The notes under the pieces: generated by a model
Told to the model about the DNA's origin: nothing
Database searches by the model: none
Seen by the model: only the letters and a program-made list of their open reading frames with translations
Shown: positions 30,483 through 41,912 of the stretch, in pieces
Position numbering within the stretch: position 1 is the stretch's first letter
How the letters are laid out: the number at the start of each line of letters is the position of its first letter
Assembly: GCA_003427395.1 (NCBI GenBank)
Contig: BFEA01000473.1
Coordinates: 494,279-543,533 of the forward strand
Direction: 5' to 3'
Length of the DNA: 49,255 bases
DNA from: Chara braunii
Taxonomy: Eukaryota > Streptophyta > Charophyceae > Charales > Characeae
Translations under genes and position numbers: made by a program

Positions 30483-30914
30483 GTTTTTGGGTTAGACAGT
30501 TGCTACCTGATAGTAGGAAAGAGGCTGGGTTTGGCTGACGAGTGTCCGTTACAAGTTGAATCAACTGTTGCCCACTGAAAGGACGACAGTTGTCACTGGT
30601 TTAATCGAGCCCTTGAAATCGTGCCCTTGAATGCCGTTTGAGTAATGCTTGAATGTTATTTTGAGAAAAATCTGAATACTTACTGGTACATGGAGTCCCT
30701 GAAACATGGATTCACATGGTACTGCATGACAGGAAAGACTGCTGACTGTTGCCGAGTGTTCGCAGGTTCTGATGTTGGAACTTAGTCAAACGACTTGATG
30801 GACACTGATTGGAAGTTGTCAGACTATCACTGAATGTTGCTTAAGTAAAGTATCGTGTGATTCAAACGGTAGGGTACCTGTTGGAGCAAAGGATACAAAG
30901 TTTTTCTCCCGTGT

Positions 30915-31160
30915 TCACTCGAGCATCAACCTGGCCCGCTCCACAGTCTCTAGCGTGGAACCAATGTTATACAGCTTTCCACTACAATCATAGAAGTAGA
31001 CCACATATTCGATAAACTTTCTTTCCTTCACCATCCTGACAGCAACTTGCCTTTGGGTTTGTCTGCGAGATTTTGTGTCTTGACTCGCTCCATCCTCCCA
31101 TCCTTCTTCCCTGTTTCTAACGGAACTCCTCTTTACCACCAAGACCTTGTTTTGTCTCAT
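30915..31160 (-). CDS. Hypothetical 81-aa ORF
   Basis: Basic first half, then KFIEYVVYFYDCSGKLYNIG and an Arg/Glu-rich end. No family recognised and no promoter signal. It is co-oriented with the module gene 430 bp downstream. It could equally be chance. Confidence 0.2.
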   Translation of the reverse strand: MRQNKVLVVKRSSVRNREEGWEDGASQDTKSRRQTQRQVAVRMVKERKFIEYVVYFYDCSGKLYNIGSTLETVERARLMLE

Positions 31161-32678
31161 TTGTCTTCTTGTTCTAGGGTCCAGGCAGTGAGTGAGGTAG
31201 ACAGGGGACGACTTCGTCGGGCTCAGACTGTAAGGAAACGGACTGCACTCAATATCGGAGTTTTGCTGTCAACTGTTAATAGACCTTTGAAGCATTCATA
31301 CCCGCACTATCGGCTGCTACCGGTCACCGATCAGTAAGTAGGGTACAGCAGGTGATCAACCCAATTCAGGCAGCACACAGTTTAGCCACTAATGGGGAAC
31401 CTTATTTCCGGAACCCACTCTGATCACGGCCTCCCTCTGATAAAGCACTAAGCAATAAAAATGGTTAACTCGAAGTCTTCCTATCAAGACTGTATAGTAC
31501 CCCTGGTTGTTCCTGGTTTGTCCCTTTTACAATCTGACTCTTAGTTGAGTGTGATCACCCTATTTGGGTGCAAGATCCTTTTCGACATGTTAGCTTCTGA
31601 ACTTCGCAAGCCCCTGTGTAAAAAAAACTAACTGGTGCATACGACATTTGCAGGATGTTTGTTCGTCTCCCAACAAGAGTCAAAAATGTATTATGTTCAC
31701 CCACATACAACGAAAACAAGGTTGTTGTGGAGTTGATTGCTGCTTAAAACTACAATTAGGACATTCTCGTTCGGTTTCCAGCTGAGAGGTGGTCTAAAGC
31801 TTAGTTTCTTAAAATTAGACAAAGTGTTTGTTAATTGATGGTTTCCTCATTAGATCTTCTTTGTAGATTAGTGAGACGTTAGTCGTACGCTCAGGCAGGG
31901 CATAAGCTCTCAACCACAAGAGGCTCTCCGTGCCAGTCGGGCAGCACTCTGATCCCTACCTACAGTCTACACTACGCTACACGCGCAGATTTTTAGTCCT
32001 CTACGTGCTGCTGGTCAGTACCAGTAACACCACACTCTTCATCTAGCTGGCTCGTGAAAGTTTGTCTGCACTGACTCGTAAACAGGCCCGATTTGGGTTA
32101 ACCTCAGCGTGAAACGACTCTGAATGTTTAACATTTTTCACACAGGATGCATGCCTGACTCTACCGGAAATTCAGAGGAATGCTTCCCTGTACTTCACTG
32201 ATCTGAGCTTTTGTATGGTGAATTTCAAAGTTGTCCGAGGATGTCCTCCTCTTACTTATCTTGGACCCATGAGATGTGTCTGCTACATTTCCAGTTTGTC
32301 CGTGACCCGTTTTCTATTTAGTGAGGACGATTCATTCTCAGGTGACGGCACACCTCTACATCACCTGAGAAGGTTTTCTTTTAGAATGCGCTTGAACTTT
32401 TATCCTCTATTGGCAATCACACGTCTGTTGCTGGATAGTTTAAAATTCATTTTCATGATATGCAGAAAATGAAACCGTCATAGGCTTTGACTACTTTTCA
32501 CCATCCAGCGTAGGGTGTTATTCGTGTTAGGGTTGGCCTTTTCATTTGACCCCCACTCTCTCAGCCAGGCTGCCTTAGTTTAGTATCCAGTCCATAGCTC
32601 CGGAGAAGTTAGTCCCCATCAAGCAGAAACTTTGCAACCAAGTAGACTATCTTCCTCAATTGTCGCTTCCTTCCTTTA
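31161..32678. other. Stretch without supported gene
   Basis: Mixed-composition DNA with short frames on both strands and no recognisable domain or repeat. Confidence 0.35.
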
Positions 32679-32749
32679 CGGTTCATTACTCGGCTCCATT
32701 CAGACTGGGCTCGCCCAAGCACTCTGAATGAACGCCGAGTAATGAACGG
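32679..32749. repeat. Inverted repeat, about 25-bp arms
   Basis: The arm 32,679-32,703 (GGTTCATTACTCGGC core) pairs with 32,724-32,749 with a few mismatches. The loop itself holds a TGGGC/GCCCA stem (about 32,705-32,718), so a single long hairpin forms. Confidence 0.8.
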
Positions 32750-33525
32750 AGTCGAGGTCTCACAAAATCGTCTCATACGAGCCCTCGCAATTTACCACTC
32801 TCGCACAGATATCAATGCTTCGACTGTTTTCCCGTAAATTCTTGAAAGTTCACACATGCATGATCACATACAGCCATTCGATCAAGACCCCTTTCTTCAC
32901 GACTCACAAGACTTCACGAGATTTTACGAACTACTATAGAATTCGCTAAATCACGAACTCAAGTAGTCACTCAAGAGTTTATGATGGAGTCACAGGATTT
33001 GCAAGTTTACTTGCTCGTATGATCTCATGCAATCTTACTGCCTCACGACCCAACACATATTACTGGTTGCACTGGGGGTTTTCACGCAAGCACAACTTCA
33101 GACAAAACAAGATAGGAGCATCCCATACAGGTTACTCGAAACCTTATCTTATAATGGTCTCACTTAGTGGTTAAGCCTCCGAAAATTTTGTTGTCATTAC
33201 TCAGTTTCGTCGACATTTTCTCCCTTTGCCTCTTCCCCTTAACCTTGATAGCACCATCGTTCGACTTAAAATTTTCCGTCTATGCTTATGGAAGTGAGCG
33301 ATGATCTGAGCACTCCTACCAGGTTTTCATATTGTCAGAGCAACAATACTCAATCACTTTCGTCTGAGTTTCTCGTAATCTGGAACAGTAAGCGTGACCC
33401 TCTGGCTGTTGCGAGAATATCTTCAGCGAAACGGGCATCGACCAACAAAGACTCAAGAAACTTTAATTAACCACATGATCTTGTAGAGCTGACAATGATG
33501 ACCAACAGAAGGGAGTCAAGGTTCT
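32750..33525. other. Stretch without supported gene
   Basis: Nothing recognised. Confidence 0.3.
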
Positions 33526-33531
33526 TTGACC

Positions 33532-33813
33532 ATGGCGCCACCACTCGTGCTACCGTTACGACGCTACCGGCGCTGCGCCACAGTGTACTCGGACAAAGTG
33601 GTGCCGCAAATATATGTACCCAGTGACTTCACATTCGACGAGGATAAAAAGAAAATCCAAATTAAACTTGCCTATCTGGTCAGCCACTCTGCTGATACAT
33701 CTTCTCATACTCATTGCATTGTCACCTGGGTAGCAAGAAAAATGGAGCGTGTCACAATGCCAATCACGGCGTCCTCCTCCTCAGTACCAGACACACTCCC
33801 CCGTCTCATTTAG
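33532..33813 (+). CDS. Hypothetical 93-aa protein
   Basis: I choose the ATG at 33,532 because its context (GACCATGGCG) is the strong plant-type start; another in-frame ATG lies two codons upstream. The product begins MAPPLVLPLRRYRRC, then IYVPSDFTFDEDKKKIQIKL and a Ser/Thr-rich end. No family recognised. It ends about 180 bp before the second R2 copy and may be a truncated first exon. Confidence 0.3.
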   Translation: MAPPLVLPLRRYRRCATVYSDKVVPQIYVPSDFTFDEDKKKIQIKLAYLVSHSADTSSHTHCIVTWVARKMERVTMPITASSSSVPDTLPRLI

Positions 33814-33993
33814 TTGCTTGCGTCTCGCTCACTACCTAGCAAACTCACCCCTCCCCTCACCACCGCTCATCAGTAAGTGACATCAACCAGACTTCCCTCA
33901 CTACACTCCTCATTAGTCTGGTCCTCTCCTACCGAATGCCTTGCTGGCGCCTCATGCTCACGCACATCGACCTCACGAATGTTCGTCACTTCC

Positions 33994-35204
33994 GTGATCC
34001 CTACTCAATAACCCATAGTTTGTCTCTCGCATCCGCTAGTCTAATCATCACATGCCAACCTCGCTTTAGGAAAAACTATCGACTTCAATGGCTGAGCCGC
34101 GCACACAGTTCTCTCGAGTAAGTTCGACTTTGGTGCTTTCCCCGTCTCTCACTGCTACTAATATATCTTGCTCAAGCCGTCACACCTTACCACGTCATCT
34201 TCGGTCATAACTCTCCCAAAGTTAAACAACCTCACACGTCAGTATAAATTTGTAGACATCAGTAGAGGTTGTCTTGGTGATAGGTGAGGGTAGGCTTATC
34301 ACTTGTTTACACAGAACTGCTCTGACAGAGAAGGCGATACCAACTTTCNGAGTCTCGNATAACATCATNCCCCTCTNTCACATGTGGTAACTAGCACCCT
34401 CTCATCNCAAGAANACGAAATCACTGATTGTCACGGCGAGGAAGAGGTCAGTGATGCCACAAAAGAATGAAGCTCATTCCACTATCTCACGTAGAAGTGG
34501 CCAAACCCTTTTTGCTCCCCCGAATGACCAGATCTCCTGTCCTTGCAGCTAGTAGCGGTTCCATAGATCGCAGTTGCGCACTCTCGCAGCTTGCAGGCCA
34601 CCGTTGCTTGCTTTCACTGGCTGCGTCACGCAATGTAACAACCAGAGAAGAGAGGTGACGTCAACAGGAAACTTCTCCGCCTTTCCCCAAAAATGTTTGA
34701 CTTCCTCCCCCTTCTCGTAGGCTCACACACGTGCCGCGTAGCTCGCCTCCCACGTGTAACCGCCTCGTGACTCAGCCTGCGTGTCTACCTGAACTGGCCT
34801 GTGGGTCGCTCTCTCTCTCTTCAACCTCCGTTCTCTTTTTTGTGTTAACCTCCCCGTTGCCTTGAGCTAGCCTCGGGGCAACTCTCTACAGGCCCCCTCC
34901 CTCGAAACACGCTGGTTCTCAGACCTCCCTCACTGTCACCGCCTCATGTGCGTGTTCTCTCTCACCGGGTCCCACTGCACGGGCTCAACCCTGACGCCCC
35001 CGTCGCGAGCTGGCCTCTGGACCGTCCTCAACTGGTCACGCCCGCGGGTGGTTTTTGCGAACCTGGCCTGGTCTATTCCAAGACTGGAGATCAGTCTCTC
35101 GATCACTGGCTTCGCTCTCCACTTCCGAATCGCGGTCCAGGTGCCGCTACCTGCGCTCCACTGTGTCCACCGAAGTCTCCTCCTTCAGGTAGGAAACAGT
35201 AACC
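33994..35204. repeat. R2, copy B (1.2-kb dispersed repeat)
   Basis: Same orientation as copy A, offset about 18,977 bp. Six N occur between 34,349 and 34,414, each at a base that copy A resolves, suggesting mixed reads from several near-identical R2 copies. Its right end abuts, on the minus strand, the broken protease of element 2 directly after YMVTV. Confidence 0.85.
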
Positions 35205-35580
35205 ATATAGATCGCGTCATGCAGATGCATCCCTATTATTTCTACATTGGCACACCACGGTCTTCCGAGGATAAATCGTGGTTCATCTCGTCTAGCACGG
35301 TCATCCGTTGAAATGACCAGATTAACTCCCGGACGCCCGCCTTGACTGCGCATTTGGTGACATATCATGAGAATAGGATCTCGCCACCGGCTCCTCGGAT
35401 GCTCCACATTACTTCCCTGTTAACTACACAGCCGGTAATTGTTGCGAAAACTTTCCTTATAAGCGTGATTTCCGCACCTCCTTCTACTAGCACGTCTGTG
35501 TGATGAGTCCCGATCTGTACTTTTAGCTTCACTACGGGCAACGCATGAAAGCTAAGCTTTGTTCCGGGCGACGCTCTCAT
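35205..35580 (-). pseudogene. Protease, frameshifted (element 2, minus-strand part)
   Basis: The frame from 35,580 reads PGTKLSFHALPVVKLKVQIG and then VLVEGGAEITLIR. In retropepsins the active site is D-(S/T/G)-G; here Asp is Glu. A frameshift near 35,370 leads to the C-terminal part with FILGRPWCANVEII. The coding sequence ends where R2-B begins, so the end of the protease and everything after it is missing on this strand. Confidence 0.75.
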
Positions 35581-35593
35581 GACTTCCCCTCCT

Positions 35594-36052
35594 TCACGAT
35601 CCCGTAAGCTTAAGCGGATATCTGCGAAAACCTTTTTCTAAATCCTTCAAATCCCCAGGAATCCTTTGGAGGTTAGCGACTTTTTGCGGGGTTTCGTCCT
35701 CCTTTTCCTCTTCCTGTGGTTCCGAAGTTTCGTCTACCTCCACTCGTCGATGAGTCAGTAGCTGCCTAAGCCCTTTGAGCAGTTCAGGACTCGCTTGTAA
35801 CATGGTCTGGAAAGATACTGATACCATGGTTCCCAACAACTTGCTAAGGGTATCGTCGATCTCCGGCATGGTTAGGATCGGAATCTGATACCTGAATTTC
35901 TTCTTTGCTGCCGTGGCTTTGTCTGTATGTTCTTCTTCCCTCGGTTTTCCGTAGACTTTCTCTGGTTCCCCGGTCTCAGGCTCTGCTTGGACCTCGCTGC
36001 CTCTAGCAACCTCCTTCATCACTGTATCACGGATAACTCTTCTCCTTGCCAC
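35594..36052 (-). pseudogene. Gag C-terminal linker domain (element 2, minus-strand part)
   Basis: 152 codons. A charged N-terminal half rich in Glu/Lys is followed by FRYQIPILTMPEIDDTLSKL, SVSFQTMLQASPELLKGL and LTHRRVEVDE. This is the conserved domain between zinc knuckle and protease in this element class, here better preserved than in element 1. No zinc knuckle is visible upstream, because the sequence stops resembling Gag near 36,060. Confidence 0.7.
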
Positions 36053-36163
36053 CCTGTTGATTAGTCACATTCACCCTATCGTGTCCGTCACTTTCTAGGA
36101 TAAACTGACCGTGGGGAGCTCCTCCGACTCATTGGGACCGGAGGAGACTCTCCTAAAGGAAAA

Positions 36164-36709
36164 TTGGTGACACGGTCGCCTTCGTTCGAAGATAGCACTC
36201 GAAAGGGGGGTTTCGCTCAAATGGAGGGAATGAGAGAAAGGGTAAAAATCGTGAGTGAGGAGGCATTCAGTAACAAAGAGTGGGCTAAGATGGGTCTGCC
36301 TCAGAAAAAAAGAAGGCAGGAAGACGAGGCCTTAGGTGTCATGGTGGCAGAAAAAGAATCGGAGATTGAACTTGGCGTCAGTTTGCCCAAGCCGAGAGAA
36401 GAGTAGAAGGGGCTACAAGAATTTGCACTTGAAATCCCCGATTTGCTACAGCTCATCAAAGCTATTAGATATCACAAAGTAGGCGTGGACTCGACGACGC
36501 TTGCCAAATTCGAAGAAGAAGTGCGGAAGGACTACTGTTTGAATGAGAAAATAATCAGTATTCGACCTCGTATCGCGAAGACCGCTAAGGCAATCCCGAC
36601 TGTTCATTTTTTAGGAGAAAGGTCCCAAAAGAAAGTGTTCGGAAGTACAAACCAGTAAGGAAGCAAGCTAAGCCAGTCTCAATCCTACTTGAGACGTCCA
36701 AGGAGGAGG
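36164..36709 (+). pseudogene. PR-RT linker (element 2, plus-strand part)
   Basis: A charged, weakly conserved stretch of frames (36,164-36,406 and 36,443-36,658) leads without other features into RT. It starts about 110 bp from the minus-strand Gag fragment, in the opposite direction. Confidence 0.5.
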
Positions 36710-36711
36710 CT

Positions 36712-37730
36712 ATGAAAAGAGAAGAAGAGGTTTTACGCATAATCCGAGAAAGAGGAGCGACGGAAGGACATTGGATACCAGATGAGGTGACCGACACCAT
36801 GAAGATAGGAATAAACGGGTTTTTAACGGAGGAAAAAACTTTTTTTATCAAAAGGACGTGCCAGAAGTTTCATCTCACATTCGCCTTTAATGATCATCAG
36901 AAAGGGCGGCTAGATGCAAAGTTAATCTCTCCCGTTAGGATCCACACGGTAGAGCACGAGTGATGGAACGACAAAGGGTCAGCCTACGAGTTCGGGATAG
37001 CGGGGGAAGTAACGAACCTACTTAGAGCAAAAATTGACTCCTTCGTCGTAGAGCCTACCGCGTCTTCTTATGCGAACAGGTGGTTCGTTTTACGGAAACC
37101 CTAGAAGACACTGAGGTGGATTCAAGATCTGCAAAAATTGAATGCAGTGACCATCCGGGACGTCGGGTCACTACCTCAGGCCGACTTATTGGCAGAATCC
37201 CATGCCGGTCGGAGTATCTACTCCTTGGTAGACTTGTATTATGGATACGATCAACTCTCATTTGACGCCTGGGACAGACCGTATACCGTAATGCATACTC
37301 CAGTAGGACAATTGCAGATGTAGGTAACCCCTATGGGTTTTACGAACGCCGTGGTCAAGGCACAACGAAGGATGCTCGCCATAGCCGGGGATATGTTCCT
37401 AGAGAAATATAAACCCTACATCGATGACTACCCGATCAAAGGCGCTCAAGAGAATGACGAAACGGAAGCTCAACCGGGAATTCGAAAATTCGTACAGGAC
37501 CATCTACAAGACATTAAGGACTTACTTCGTGGATTCTTAGTATACAGTATTACTGTCAGCAGACAAAAGAGCATTCTGGCAGTACCAAAGGTAACCATAT
37601 TGGGATTTCGATGTGGGGCATATAGAAGGAAGCCGGACCGGACAAAAACTAATAAGATATCTCAATGGTCAATGCCCTTGCGCACTACGACGGAGGTAAG
37701 AACCTTCTTAGCGGTAGTCAACTTTTGAAG
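36712..37730 (+). pseudogene. Reverse transcriptase with catalytic motifs retained (element 2)
   Basis: Segments KTFFIKRTCQKFHLTFAFND, FVVEPTASSYANRWFVLRKP, LRWIQDLQKLNAVTIRDVGS, SLVDLYYGYDQLSFD (first catalytic Asp, codon 37,231-37,233) and KPYIDDYPIKGA (YIDD, 37,417-37,428) appear in order, then TVSRQKSI and VTILGFRC. It is broken by stops before WNDKGS, after LRKP, at LQM-stop-VTPMG and at VVNF-stop-RIFIK (TGA where TGG is expected). Catalytic residues survive but the frame does not. Confidence 0.85.
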
Positions 37731-38584
37731 AATATTTATTAAAATTTTTGCCAAAATTGTCGAGCCTATCCGCGCCATGATTAGAGAGGAAGGAACCATG
37801 GAATGGACAGAAACGAGAGGCAGTCGTCCAAACCCTCAAAGGCTTACTGACGTAAGAACAAGTCACCTTGGCGACTCCTTGTTTTAACGATGAGATTGGA
37901 AGTTCATTTATCCTCGAGACAGATGAAGGACCCGTGGTTGTAGGAGACGTTTTGATACAGAAAGGCGAGGAAGGAAAAAAAAGGCCGATTAGGTTCGAAA
38001 GTAGAACCCTGAACTCTGCGGAATGATGATATTCCTAATTCAAAAAGGAGGTCATAGTCGTTGTGGATTGCCTCAAGACCTTCCAAGCCTACCTATTCGG
38101 GAGACGTTTCATTCTAAGGATCGATCCGACCAATGTCGCGGGGGCTTTAAAAAATTATAAGCCTATAGATTCGACTGTTGGAAGATGGGTATGCTTCATC
38201 TGGCAATTCGATTACAAAATCGAACGAATTGCTGGACTCAGGAACAAGGCCGATAGGCTAAGTCAGGTTTGCATCACACCTGAAGGGGTGGAGGATGCGG
38301 AACCCATTGACGCCTTCCTGGAATCTGAAGGAGGAACCCTCGCAGTGGATAACGAAATGATGAGCAAAGTGTGTGCGTTAGGGGAATTGTTGATTCAGAA
38401 CTTGGAAAAAGGAGCATCCGCCGTAGTTGCGGAATTCAGGAAAGGACCAGTCACCACGCAAGGGCGCAAAGAAGAGAAGGACTCGTGGGGAGCAACAGTG
38501 GGTCCGAGGGAGAAATTGATAGCGATGGTCGTTGAAGGAGGCCGGGAGAGTCTTGGGAGCGAGAAGAGCTGTAGCATTTGGTGA
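37731..38584 (+). pseudogene. RNase H domain (element 2)
   Basis: FILETDEGPVVVGDVLIQKG (catalytic region), then several stops around LNSAE, then a 173-codon open stretch with VDCLKTFQAYLFGRRFILRI, GRWVCFIWQFDYKIERIAG and LRNKADRLSQV. This is the standard RNase H ending of Ty3/Gypsy pol. A Glu/Lys-rich linker to integrase follows. Confidence 0.8.
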
Positions 38585-38639
38585 ACCAAACGCAAGAGGA
38601 ATAGGGTGAGGGTAAGGAAGGAAAGACGTTTTTCTATGT

Positions 38640-39923
38640 TCAGATATATGAGGGGATCTTTCGAGAGATCGGATTGTTATTGGTAGAGAACAAACAGCCC
38701 GTGGAGGTCAGCTTTAAAGCAAGGGAGGAGGCTAAAAGGTACGTCATAAGAAATAGTCATCTGTTCAAAAGGCAGGAAGGTATTATGCCTAGGAGAGTCG
38801 TATGTCGGAGGTCTAGGCAGCTGGACGTAATCCAGGCGATGCACGATGGACTAGTTGGGGGACATCGATCGTCCAAAGGGACCCTTGGAAAAATAACACC
38901 TCTCTAGTATTGGTCAGACATGGCAGGTATGGTGGCCACAATTGTCAGATCTGTCTAATCTGCCAAGAACGGAGCTCAGCGCATCTCTTCGAGCCACTTC
39001 AACCAACGCGGGTGCTAGGACCAGGACATTTAGTCCATCTCGACCTAGCAGTCATGCCTGTGTTAACAAATGGACACAAATATATTCTGGATGCAAGGGA
39101 CAACTAGAGTGGGTTTGTAGAGGCAGTCGCCATCAATAAAAAAACGGGAAATAGGGTAGCGGATTGGATAGAGGATTTTTACCTGAGGCATCCCTTCATC
39201 AGGAGGTTTATAGCAGATAATGAAACTGAATTTGTATACCAGAAAGTGTTGGGTATGCTTAAGAGACTCTGCGTAACTATCCAGCTCATCGAGCCATATC
39301 ACCCCGAGGCTAATGCGCCTGTGGAAAGGGGGCACCGGACCTTAAAGAACATAATTGCAAAGAGGCTGACCTGGATACCTTAAAGAGGCTGTCTTCTCAG
39401 AGAATATGACACCAAAAAGGACAATGGGAGGTATTCCAACGGAACTATGGTACGGGAGAGAGATTGATTTTTCTGTAGAGACCTTGATACCCGTGTGGAA
39501 CAGACTAGATGACGATCCGCACACCACATAGGAGTTAATTGACGATGTCAACAGGTCCTTCGAAACGAGGAGGTCATGGAGGACATTGTCAACCGAATAC
39601 TGGATAGCAGGATGAGGGACAAAGCAAGGTGGGACCAGGTGAAGAATATCTGGAAAGAGCCACTTCAGGTGGGGGAAATGATACTGGTTAGAAATTCGGC
39701 ACTGGAAAGCACATGGTCTGGGCAACTGGGGAGGAGGTTCAAAGGTCCCTACCGGGTTGCTAAGCGCGTGGGATTGAACACCTTCGAATTGAAAGATTTG
39801 GATGAAACTGGATTGAAAGGACCCTTCCCAGTGCAACGATTGGTCAGGTTTCTAAGTCGGGATTCAGTGGAACAATGGCTGCAGGAGGCCCAAGATAAGG
39901 AAACTGGGGAACCGGTAGACTGA
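38640..39923 (+). pseudogene. Integrase with GPY/F module (element 2)
   Basis: The zinc-binding domain has intact spacing: MHDGLVGGHRSSKGT (both His), then CLICQE after a frameshift. The core has VHLDLAVMP (first Asp), RRFIADNETEF (second Asp) and NAPVERGHRTLK (catalytic Glu, codon 39,324-39,326), all present but in different frames. The last open stretch (39,576-39,923) holds LGRRFKGPYRVAKR, the GPY/F module, and ends in EPVD-stop. Confidence 0.85.
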
Positions 39924-40334
39924 GAATTGACGACCATCCTATTTGTACTATGTTTTGTCCTTTGTTTTGAAAATTACTACGGCTGTGGGATTTTTTTTTT
40001 TTTGAGGAAAGGGTAACTGCTTGGGCCGATTGACAATGTGGGGTGTCTTGGAACCTTTGTGCCGTGAGTTTTCTGTGTGTGTAAGGGCTGGATGGTATCG
40101 GGAAAGGATGCGTGAGGCGTTGTACCATAGTTTTTTTTGGGATATAATGGAGTCATTTCAACTGTGGCATCGAAATGGAGAGGCGATGTATAATATGTTT
40201 GTGTATGAGGGATACGAGGAACACTCTTGGGGGGGGTATCTTCTGCCGAACTTGGGAGTGTGTGTATGTGGGGTTCGCTGTGTCTTTGTTTTGATATGTA
40301 CACAGGATCAGGAAAAATACTCTAAAACCCAAAT
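39924..40334 (+). other. Spacer between integrase and 3' ORF
   Basis: A GTGTGTAAGG donor-like site (about 40,077-40,086) and a TTTTGATATGTACACAG acceptor-like site (ending 40,306) lie upstream of the 3' ORF, so a spliced subgenomic RNA is possible. The frame from 40,021 through this stretch looks non-coding. Confidence 0.3.
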
Positions 40335-41221
40335 ATGGAGTTCGGCAACGAAAATGACTGCAACTGGATCAACATACCTAGCGAGAGAGAAGAAACGAGA
40401 CCGAGTGGGGAGCAGAAAACTAAAAAGAGGAAACTGTATGTAGGTTATCTGTCCAAACAAGTACTGGGCAGAGGAGCAAGGAATATATATCTCATCAGGG
40501 AGTGAGAGCGAGGAAGAAAGAATGAGCTTGGAAGAAAGAGAGGAATCGTGAGAAGAAAAAAATCAGAACCCCGCCAGGAAGGAGGCCGAAGGCCGTAAAC
40601 GATGTGAGCAACGGTACGAGAAGGACGAAGGAAGGCAAGGTATGGATAACGGTTGTGAGGAAAGGGAGGAAGAAAGAGAGAGTAAGCATGACGAACGTAG
40701 TGACAATGACAGTTGTGAGATGGGATATACGGACTTTGGAGAAGGATGCGAAAGAAGAATGAACATCCCCTATAACTTGAATCCCGAAAACTTCACGGGC
40801 AACCTAAGCCCGGTACGGAGGGGAAAGGATGAGGACGAGGATGAGAAAATGCGTGAGGTCATTGAAATTAGTAGCGGTGATGAAACGGATGAGATCTCAA
40901 GGCTTAGAAAAAAAGGGCAACCCTCTATGAGTGGGCCGCAAGAAGGATCGTTCAGATGGGAAGATGAGTTTGGACCAACACTAGTCATTGGTTTGAACAA
41001 TGGGTTAGCGTGATCAAACATGACTGGATCATCAAGGCCAGAGAACTGATGGAGGTCGGCGTGGCAGCTACACCTTGGACTTTTACAATGAGGAGTTGCA
41101 AGAAATTGCGAGGAGAAAGACAAAAATCTTGACCTCCGGCCTGGGAGTCAAGGGGCCAACAAAAAGGGAGGATGAATGGGGGGCCAAGCGGTATAGGACA
41201 GATGACAACGAAAGAGACTAG
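40335..41221 (+). pseudogene. Acidic 3' ORF after pol (element 2), frameshifted
   Basis: It starts at ATG 40,335 (MEFGNENDCNWINIPSEREE) and has a basic KTKKRKL patch. It shifts frame near 40,480 into a Glu/Lys-rich stretch with one stop (near 40,549), then shifts again near 40,993 and 41,085 to end with EELQEIARRKTKILTSG ... RYRTDDNERD. Two hydrophobic-then-acidic motifs, IYISSGSESEEE and VIEISSGDETDE, resemble SUMO-interacting motifs. A third-ORF position after integrase is where env or accessory genes sit in some Ty3/Gypsy lineages, but no signal peptide or membrane segment is seen. The function is unknown. Confidence 0.45.
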
Positions 41222-41912
41222 GCGCTACAAGCATTTTGACAGAAGTTGTGTTTTGCAATATTGTAGTGGCAAAATTTGAATAGTATAAATAAGTTTGCTA
41301 GGAATGAGCGGGATAAGGACTAACCAGAACTATGCCTCGATGAGCTGAAAAACAGTATTTGAGTTACTTCTTGAATAAGCTATCTTAGGAAAACCCTGTG
41401 TGAAACGATGACAAAGGATATGAGGACAAGACTGGTCGGAATGGTTGTATTGTGAGCCTGGATGAGACAAAGATTTCACCTTTGAAAAGATACTATGAGT
41501 TCAGATATTGACTAGCGAAGGAAGGCATTGAGTGTCGGTCGAGTATAAGAGAGGTTAGGGGAACTATGGGTAAAGAGGCGTGAGAACCCCTCCTCCCGAG
41601 AAGCCTAATCCAACGAAGTCATGAATGGGCCTGAAAATAGCAAGAAGCCTGAGAAGTCAGAAAGAGTGAAAATAGAAAGGGTGTCTCTATCCTTCGCTAT
41701 GGTTGAACGACCGGGTGGGCTAGTACTGCTTGAGGTTGCAAGCCTCAACTCGAGCGCTAGACGCTAAGTTGAGTGGATGCATGAGAATTGTATTGAGAAA
41801 GAATGAAAGATATCACACACAAAAAATTGTAAAAAATAGCCACCTTCTAACCCTTAAGACAAAGATGGGATCCGTGTCCTTGAGGCCCATCCCCTCGGGC
41901 GTAAGCATTGAG
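41222..41912. other. Stretch without supported gene
   Basis: It has a TATAAATA sequence near 41,283. Short frames only. Confidence 0.35.

Larger units (their letters stand above)
36164..41221 (+). mobile_element. Ty3/Gypsy element 2, pol and 3' ORF remains
   Basis: The order RT, RNase H, integrase, GPY/F, acidic 3' ORF is on the plus strand. It belongs to the same broad class as element 1 but is clearly diverged from it (only motif-level identity). No capsid or protease of this copy is on the plus strand. The gag-PR fragment lies just to the left in inverted orientation. No LTR pair found. Confidence 0.8.
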
